Below, piece by piece: positions 56,401 through 60,000 of a DNA stretch of 60,000 nt. A model generated the notes under the pieces. The model did not search any database. It worked only from the letters and a program-made list of their open reading frames with translations, and was not told where the DNA came from. The stretch covers positions 8,617,001-8,677,000 of the forward strand of contig NC_079875.1 in the NCBI RefSeq assembly GCF_029227915.1, given 5' to 3'. The DNA comes from Hydractinia symbiolongicarpus (lineage: Eukaryota; Cnidaria; Hydrozoa; Anthoathecata; Hydractiniidae). The first letter of the stretch is position 1. Every line of letters starts with the position of its first letter. The translations under genes were made by a program, and so were the position numbers.

Positions 56401-57793
56401 ATTAAAATAGAATCTCGAAAGACTTCTAAAGTTTTCAGTTCGACAGTTTGGTTTTAGTTTGCCGAACATAAACAGTAAACAAGTCCTACTAACAAAATTG
56501 CTGCTATAGATGAATTTCGAAAACATTTTATGCTTGCAAAATAACAAAACGGCCGAAAAAAATAATATTTTAGTATAAAAAGTAAAAAGATTCACACAAA
56601 ATAATCACATAAAGTTGAAAATAGATAATTATAAGCCAAACTTAATTCGATAACTGTTTGTTGATTTAACAATATATATCCAAACAAGAAGCGCGGGCCA
56701 AGTAAATTTTTTTTGTCGCATTGTATATTTTAGTAAAAACTTCGGTAGTCTTGTCGCCCAAACGTTTTTTGACCAATAATGCCTTGAGCCCTTATCTGTT
56801 GTCGAAATTTGGTTACTTATTTAGAAAATGGAAGACTAATCCTGTTATTGATCAAATTGTGCGAAAAATATTTAGAATTTAAATTAATGTTTGCAAGGAT
56901 TTATTTCCTTTTTTGGGTTAAGGGAAATTTCCTTTTGTAGCCCCCTTAATTTTTCGGTGGTCTTAATTTTCTTATTTTTTAATCAGTAGTTCCACATTGC
57001 GTTGCACTCGACAAAATATATTGCTTGGATGAGTGATTGTTGTCTACTACGGCATTAGGATACTCGTTTCTGGAATTGCATGTTTCTTAAAATTTGAGAT
57101 TTTTTGATGTTTTGACTTTAAGATCATATTCATCATCATTGAATTGGTGGGTGTAAAAATTTTTAACTTTATCTGACGTGTGAGAATGTGTTTGGTGGTG
57201 TTAATGTTATGAAGATCTTCTTAATTTTCGATTTGTACTAATATGCTTTGGTTTCAGGCAGAGGTGAATTAGTATAAAATTAAAAAAACTGTTTAAAGTT
57301 TGTTTGTTTGCTGTATGAATCTGAAGATATCACATTTTATCAAATTTCATGTGAGGATTTCAAAAATTACATTTTTTTTTTTTTTGCCACATGGGCTGCT
57401 ACCACTAACCTGACGCTTTTCCTCTATAGTTAACTCATGTAGATAAAATTTACATTTTGTATCTTGACGATGGCCTTAAATTCTACAAACGAGTGAATTA
57501 GGTTTTTCTGCTTGTTTGAGCTGCATTGTTCGCTGAAATTAGTTTAGCAAAAAGAGTCCCAAAAGTCGATATTGGTAAGAAATCACTTGTTGAAATACAC
57601 TTATCGGGTAAAGATGTCTCTTGAAGAGCATGTTACATAACAATATAAGAAATATTTTCTGTTATATCAACATATTTTATTTGTTTAAACAGTTTAACTT
57701 ACCTGATGTGTTTGTGGCACTTTCAACTTCGTTAACCAAAACAGTTATAAAACTTGCCACAAAAATCAGTTGGGAGGTAATGACATACTTCAT
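38327..57793 (-). CDS. SUEL-lectin / TSP1 / mucin / SEA-like single-pass receptor
   Basis: Predicted cell-surface glycoprotein, not recognised as a named gene. Exons (minus strand, 5' to 3'): 57793-57703, 49750-49676, 48887-48720, 48037-47939, 47537-47346, 46944-46210, 45710-45594, 44338-44225, 43490-43380, 42747-42631, 42202-41798, 41546-40738, 40185-40060, 38878-38630, 38461-38327. All splice sites are AG/GT. The first eleven introns are all phase 1, and the last three, from the SEA-like exon onward, are phase 0. With all cassettes included the CDS is 3,543 nt (1,180 aa plus stop). ATG at 57793 opens a signal peptide. The domain order is secreted lectin head, TSP1, mucin stalk, SEA-like domain, membrane helix, cytosolic tail. 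Ligand and role are unknown; adhesion or surface recognition is an inference. Confidence 0.88.
38630..38878 (-). CDS. Receptor cytoplasmic exon with NPAY motif
   Basis: 83 codons, phase 0 at both ends. Starts FCGKKEKEPVKRKY (basic stop-transfer side) and contains HFDNPAYEMNEYPPTPSF. NPAY is an NPxY motif of the type read by PTB-domain adaptors and used in endocytosis. PPTP is a possible proline-directed site. Supports an intracellular signalling or trafficking tail. Confidence 0.85.
40060..40185 (-). CDS. Receptor transmembrane exon
   Basis: 42 codons, phase 0. An acidic stretch HDDHDEDDWP precedes the hydrophobic helix IWLIILIIVASLIFLLWL, then CCCCW and a basic tail in the next exon. The Cys cluster at the inner face is a classic palmitoylation context (inference). 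Confidence 0.88.
40203..40380. repeat. 14-bp minisatellite (ATAAAACACGTCGx)
   Basis: About twelve imperfect 14-bp units such as TTCAAACACGTCGG and ATAAAACACGTCGC, directly beside the transmembrane exon and inside the upstream intron (40186-40737). Later units diverge more than the first four. Confidence 0.88.
40738..41546 (-). CDS. Receptor exon: Ser/Thr repeats and SEA-like domain
   Basis: 809 nt, phase 1 in, 0 out. The first part is Ser/Thr/Pro-rich with short repeats (SSTSATK, SSTSASK, SSTSASK) and TTKEPT-type units with N-x-T sites. The last 110 or so residues form a globular, cysteine-paired domain: FTMLWKDFCKYSPEFREGLA, VIVMNLGNCKSS, AAVVKFYISYKSS. Its position just before the membrane and its strand/helix pattern suggest a SEA-like fold, but I see no GSVVV-type cleavage site, so that label is tentative. 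Confidence 0.85.
41798..42202 (-). CDS. Receptor second large mucin exon
   Basis: 405 nt, phase 1 in and 1 out, 134 codons of Ser/Thr-rich sequence (for example SSSLPIISSQVEEKVSTS, TTRRESVSTSATIKT) without cysteine. Low-complexity O-glycosylation substrate by composition. It follows the cassette exons. Confidence 0.85.
42631..42747 (-). CDS. Cassette exon A2 (Ser/Thr-rich, phase 1-1)
   Basis: 117 nt, acceptor tgtatttag, donor gtaatt. Encodes (A)TYSSTDTRIPSATLLSLK... ending NQTSAY. Symmetric, so it can be included or skipped in frame. Homologous along its whole length, and in its splice flanks, to 44225-44338 and to the decayed copy 44860-44973. Confidence 0.78.
43000..43345. repeat. About 110-bp imperfect tandem repeat in the cassette region
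   Basis: 'taaattgtatgatatattatgtgtagctatgcaatct' near 43112 recurs with changes near 43222, followed by matching GCAGTAxTACA(T)AGTGT tails. Intronic and non-coding. It adds to the picture of repeated local duplication between the mucin exons. Confidence 0.6.
43380..43490 (-). CDS. Cassette exon B2 (Ser/Thr-rich, phase 1-1)
   Basis: 111 nt, acceptor ttccacag, donor gtacgt, 36 full codons: KSNSKALTSYISMEM... then TRSSMDATSTMHSASS. Homologous to exon B1 (shared NSK, SMEx and SSMxxT). The flanking intron sequence on the donor side is also shared ('cgtgcagtgc'). Confidence 0.75.
44225..44338 (-). CDS. Cassette exon A1 (Ser/Thr-rich, phase 1-1)
   Basis: 114 nt, acceptor tgtacatttag, donor gtaatg. 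Encodes (A)IHPTTDTLNATPSLMSLK... ending APSQTSAY. Intact copy of the A-type cassette. Contains an N-A-T glycosylation site. Confidence 0.78.
44860..44973 (-). pseudogene. Decayed A-type cassette exon (A*)
   Basis: Aligns codon for codon with A1 and A2 (HPATDTSNPTATVVSL...) and keeps a gtaatt donor. The acceptor AG has become AA (ctaactaa), and two in-frame TAA codons interrupt it. It cannot be spliced productively. It lies 2,226 bp from A2, nearly the same as the B1-B2 distance (2,220 bp). Confidence 0.8.
45594..45710 (-). CDS. Cassette exon B1 (Ser/Thr-rich, phase 1-1)
   Basis: 117 nt, acceptor ttcacacag, donor gtatgt. Encodes (V)LVSSNSKVGTRSTSMEPS... then GSSMETKTTAHSSFI. Symmetric phase 1. 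Too short for ORF-based detection; found by homology with B2 and matching splice sites. Confidence 0.75.
46210..46944 (-). CDS. Receptor first large mucin exon
   Basis: 735 nt, phase 1 in and 1 out, 244 codons almost entirely Ser, Thr, Ala, Pro, Ile/Leu (for example STSTLSIS-type strings, ending ESTTSFQS). No cysteine. The donor at 46209 (gtatta) is chosen because only it lets the frame enter the phase-1 cassettes; otherwise a stop follows within six codons. The Asp/Val-rich + strand ORF 46224-46763 is its antisense shadow. Confidence 0.87.
47346..47537 (-). CDS. Receptor TSP1 exon
   Basis: 192 nt, phase 1-1. Encodes FWTEWSNWGACSKSCDAGVR, then TRTRNCVDPP and a C-terminal CNLGVCPG. This is the thrombospondin type-1 repeat consensus W..W..C...C..G...R.R.C with six cysteines plus an extra pair (SCTKSTC). 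The WSxWxxC tryptophans are C-mannosylation candidates. One-exon, one-domain layout fits exon shuffling. Confidence 0.93.
47939..49750 (-). CDS. Receptor exons 2-4: SUEL-type galactose-binding lectin domain
   Basis: Exons 49750-49676, 48887-48720 and 48037-47939, all phase 1-1, about residues 31-144. Motifs: CGLNNQCTERICTG... then LSITGAFFGRTSTIDC (family: I.I..A.YGR....C), DNAKRLCDNETECTLKA, and DVWGDPCPSKSKYIVVNFTC (family: FGDPC..T.KYL.V.Y.C). The FGDPC segment is the core signature of the family. Sugar specificity cannot be read from sequence. Confidence 0.88.
49941..51136 (+). mobile_element. Probable longer Helitron-like element
   Basis: Host A49940, TCTATATTAATAACGCCCG (same 5' end as the family), and a candidate 3' end GCGACTAG at 51129-51136 followed by T, after a degraded hairpin (AATTCTTCC...). 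A second unit-like segment runs from 51137 to CTAG at 51282. Whether 49941 and 51136 belong to one element or two damaged ones cannot be decided here. Confidence 0.45.
51721..51860 (-). mobile_element. Short Helitron-like element (140 bp), best-preserved copy
   Basis: Read on the minus strand: host A, TCTATGTTATAATACCTG, 'gtctgtctgtctgtctgtcacgcaaaatggtagc', the hairpin CCGTGGATTTTCCACGGG, CTAACGACTAG, host T. On the + strand A51720 and T51861 flank it. Clean 5' TC, 3' hairpin and CTAG. Confidence 0.85.
57703..57793 (-). CDS. Receptor first coding exon: signal peptide
   Basis: ATG at 57793-57791. MKYVITSQLIFVASFITVLV then NEVESATNTS: short n-region with Lys, hydrophobic core, polar cleavage region. 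Ends phase 1 with donor gtaagt at 57702, matching the phase of exon 2 at 49750. This start is chosen because it is the only one giving a secretory leader in the right phase. Confidence 0.85.
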
Positions 57794-58236
57794 GACGGTA
57801 AATAAAAAGCTAGCTACAGGAAATGCAATTCAGAAATGAAATCATCAAAACATATGCTCCCTCCCTTTTTTAGTTCAATACTAAACATCGCGCGCGTGTG
57901 TGAGAGTTAATGCTGAATAATCTGTAATCCTAAATACAAGCACTTAGGGTGAGTTTACACAAGCAAGCACTCGGGAAAAGTTTACCAATCCGAATACGAG
58001 GGAGATGCTTTTTGTCATCCCTATTTAGTTAACGCTGTTTCTAGTAAGATTGAAGTTGTTATTGTTGATTTATGTTGACGCGAAATTTTATGTTTGCACT
58101 CGAATATTTCGGCAATGTATGAATATTCCCCTCGTATATTTTCCTCATGTTTTGTTTCTTTATTTTCAGTATTTGGTATATATTTTTAAGGTTTTCATCC
58201 TGATTTACCTACAATCTGTTTAGATCATGCTGCATT

Positions 58237-58419
58237 ATGGGTAAGCTGACTGTAAAGTCAGAACGAAATTCGTACGCGTTTCAAGGCCTGGATGCTATGT
58301 TGAAAGACATGATGGTGGAACATTTTGACGGAGGCAATAATCCACAACTTCTTCGTGCTTGTTTTGAGAAGCCTATACATGCATTTCGGACTGTTTACCT
58401 CTACGAAGAAGAGACATAG
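58237..58419 (+). CDS. Orphan 60-codon ORF, uncertain
   Basis: ATGGGTAAGCTGACT... encodes a charged, protein-like sequence (GKLTVKSERNSYAFQGLDAM, then HFDGGNNPQLLRACFEK) ending in TAG. Composition is more balanced than the surrounding AT-rich noise. I recognise no family. It could be a small exon, a fragment of a retroposed gene, or chance. Confidence 0.2.
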   Translation: MGKLTVKSERNSYAFQGLDAMLKDMMVEHFDGGNNPQLLRACFEKPIHAFRTVYLYEEET

Positions 58420-59831
58420 TCTACGCAAATGAATGGTAATTTGTGTCTAAAAAACTGAAATGCCTTTTGAACCCAAATGAATGCCTTGAACGCTTCTTTC
58501 TTTCTTTTTTAGTACTTAATCGATAGTCGCATACTAAAGAGAAATCTTAATGTGAAATCTTAATGTAAAGTTCTGGAGGAAAAGAAAAAATTGATCCACA
58601 TTTTATGTGGCAACGGCTTGTTAGGTTCCTGGTTCATAATAAAGAAATTTTGTTCTTAAAAAATATTTTAAAGAAGAAATAAATAAATAAAACTAGACCA
58701 AACAAAATTTCTGCTTTTATTCTTATTGAATGAGTGAATAATTAAACGAATAAATTAAAACAAATGGCCGAATTTATTGTAATATCTATAAAAGCTTTTA
58801 TTTTAGCTGCATGTAATTCTTATGGAGTTATATGGCTGAAAGTTGTGCGCGATTGAAAATTTTTAAGAATTACTCTATCTTGAGTTTCAGGGAAATCTTT
58901 AAACACCTTACTCCCTAATCTACTAGAGAAAACCCTAACCTAGCAAGCAGAGGAAAGCTGAAACTGAAGTTGTTAGTAAACAAAACTTTACGTGTGATAT
59001 TTATTTGTTTACAAATTGCAGATGTCGCACATTTAAAGTTCGAGATGTTTTCTTTTCTAAAATGACTAAACATTTGTACAAATAAGATATTATTGTTTGC
59101 CTAATAACACTTGCATATTGTTTCAAACAGTTTATTCAGATCAAATATGCAAATAATTATTCAAACACATCCTAAACAAACTATCGTCTGTCGTCTTGAC
59201 CTGGCTTATGCACGTTTTTAAATCGAGGTCTGGGGATGAAGTTGTACCATTTCTTTTCTTACGTTTAATGCAATTTTAATTTCAAAGGTTATAGATAAGT
59301 TGGCAGAGAGCTGTGCAACGATTGTGTTTTTAGCTAATCCCAGCTAGCAAGAAACTCCAATCACGTGACGAAAAGCCATGTCAAAATAGTGTAGCGCAAA
59401 CCGGATTTTTCTCTGACACTTTGGATTTAACCATTGTTAAAAACGTGATTTGTAGAACGCAGGGAACAATTTTATCGATCTTACAACTTTGGTAGCATAA
59501 TAAACGCAAACCCAAACAACTGGGGCTGCAACTGAAGATTCTACGCAAACTTCTTGGGATTGCAACATAAGTCACCCAAGTCTATTCTTCGCACTCTTGC
59601 GAACTTCCCTAGCTTTCATTTGCGTATTTTTTGCTGTATAATAAAGAAGAGAAGCTTTAAGGACAGGAATTTTCGCTCTTCTGTGAAAGTTTATATCTTG
59701 AGAGTCATTATTAATAGTTAAAAAAGGGACTTGTTGAGCTATAATATTTCCTTGCAACATTATTCCTATTAGAAAAAAGTGATAATGTCAATACAATTTT
59801 CAAAGATTGCTTTCCAATAACTGGTAAGCAG

Positions 59832-60000
59832 CCAACTGGTAGCCTAGTGGTAGAGTGTTTGCTTCGGGAGGTCTTGGGTTTAAACAACGGCCAAGTCATG
59901 CCAGAAGCTATAAAAGTGTGAATCTATCCTTACTGCTTAGCGTTTAGTATGAGAATAGGATTGATACTTTAGGCCGTTGTTTAGTTCGAAACGATTTTGC
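59832..60000 (+). mobile_element. tRNA-derived SINE (head region, runs to the window edge)
   Basis: TAGCCTAGTGGTAGAGTGTT (A-box-like, 59840 on) and GGTCTTGGGTTTAAACAACG (degenerate B-box, 59870 on) lie at tRNA-like spacing, followed by a non-tRNA body. No acceptor-stem pairing, so not a tRNA gene. The 3' end is not visible. Confidence 0.6.

Larger units (their letters stand above)
49751..57702. other. First intron of the receptor gene (7.95 kb)
   Basis: Long AT-rich intron. It holds Helitron-like sequence at about 49941-51282 and 51721-51860, and a further degraded one around 54220-54375 (ends GGACTAA then T). A T-rich run lies near 53290. No exon with family resemblance was found. The short ORFs at 54823 and 56026-56595 are unsupported. 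Confidence 0.55.
57794..60000. other. Upstream flank of the receptor gene
   Basis: Presumed 5' UTR and promoter region of the minus-strand receptor, without a recognisable TATA or initiator. Contains an orphan ORF (58237) and SINE-like sequence near the right end. The ORFs at 59381-59899 (minus) have no family resemblance. Confidence 0.45.

Noticed and set aside
59840-59890. Possible tRNA gene
   Set aside because: A- and B-box-like motifs are present, but there is no acceptor stem or cloverleaf and the B box is degenerate; better read as a SINE head.

Overview
The window is eukaryotic nuclear DNA. It is AT-rich and intron-dense, with textbook GT..AG junctions, and it is crowded with small DNA transposons. 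The gene content (a TRPM2-type channel with a NUDT9-like tail, beside a SUEL-lectin/thrombospondin/mucin receptor) and the repeat style suggest a cnidarian, perhaps a hydrozoan. That placement is an inference and no species is claimed. Two large genes converge on each other. I assembled both by hand from splice sites, reading phase and homology, because single ORFs show only fragments of them.

Gene 1 (+ strand, 659-32702) encodes a TRPM2-like cation channel. Thirty-two exons join without a phase conflict into 1,498 codons. In order they encode an N-terminal Cys/His segment, the TRPM SLOG/LSDAT domain, the helical MHR3/4 region, six membrane helices with a pore loop, the TRP helix, a coiled coil and a NUDT9-H domain. 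Two points stand out. The Cys/His exon pair is present twice in tandem (659-741 plus 2320-2419, and 6348-6385 plus 6970-7099). The Nudix box is heavily degraded, so the tail probably binds ADP-ribose without cleaving it. A 30-nt microexon (29125-29154) is needed to keep the NUDT9-H frame. The true start codon was not found.

Gene 2 (- strand, 57793-38327) encodes a single-pass surface receptor of about 1,180 residues: signal peptide, SUEL-type galactose-binding lectin domain, one TSP1 repeat, long Ser/Thr-rich mucin stretches, a SEA-like juxtamembrane domain, a membrane helix followed by a Cys cluster, and a cytoplasmic tail with an NPAY motif. Every extracellular exon junction up to the SEA-like exon is phase 1. 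Between the two large mucin exons lies an array of short 111-117 bp phase 1-1 cassette exons of two types, arranged B-A*-A-B-A. The array arose partly by a duplication of about 2.2 kb, and one copy (A*) is decayed. This is the most interesting structure in the window.

Introns and intergenic DNA are filled with mobile elements. These include a family of non-autonomous Helitron-like elements (5' TC, 3' hairpin plus CTAG/CTAA, A^T insertion, three units head to tail at 4248-6146), a pogo/Tigger element with a broken transposase (13696-15367), a small pogo-like MITE (23999-24527), piggyBac-like TTAA MITEs (21707-22440 and a 5'-truncated copy ending at 30899), a fold-back element (6421-6840), a PIF/Harbinger transposase remnant (34771-35088), tRNA-derived SINE sequence at the right edge, and several minisatellites. 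I saw no rRNA or functional tRNA gene, no CRISPR array and no bacterial-style operon.
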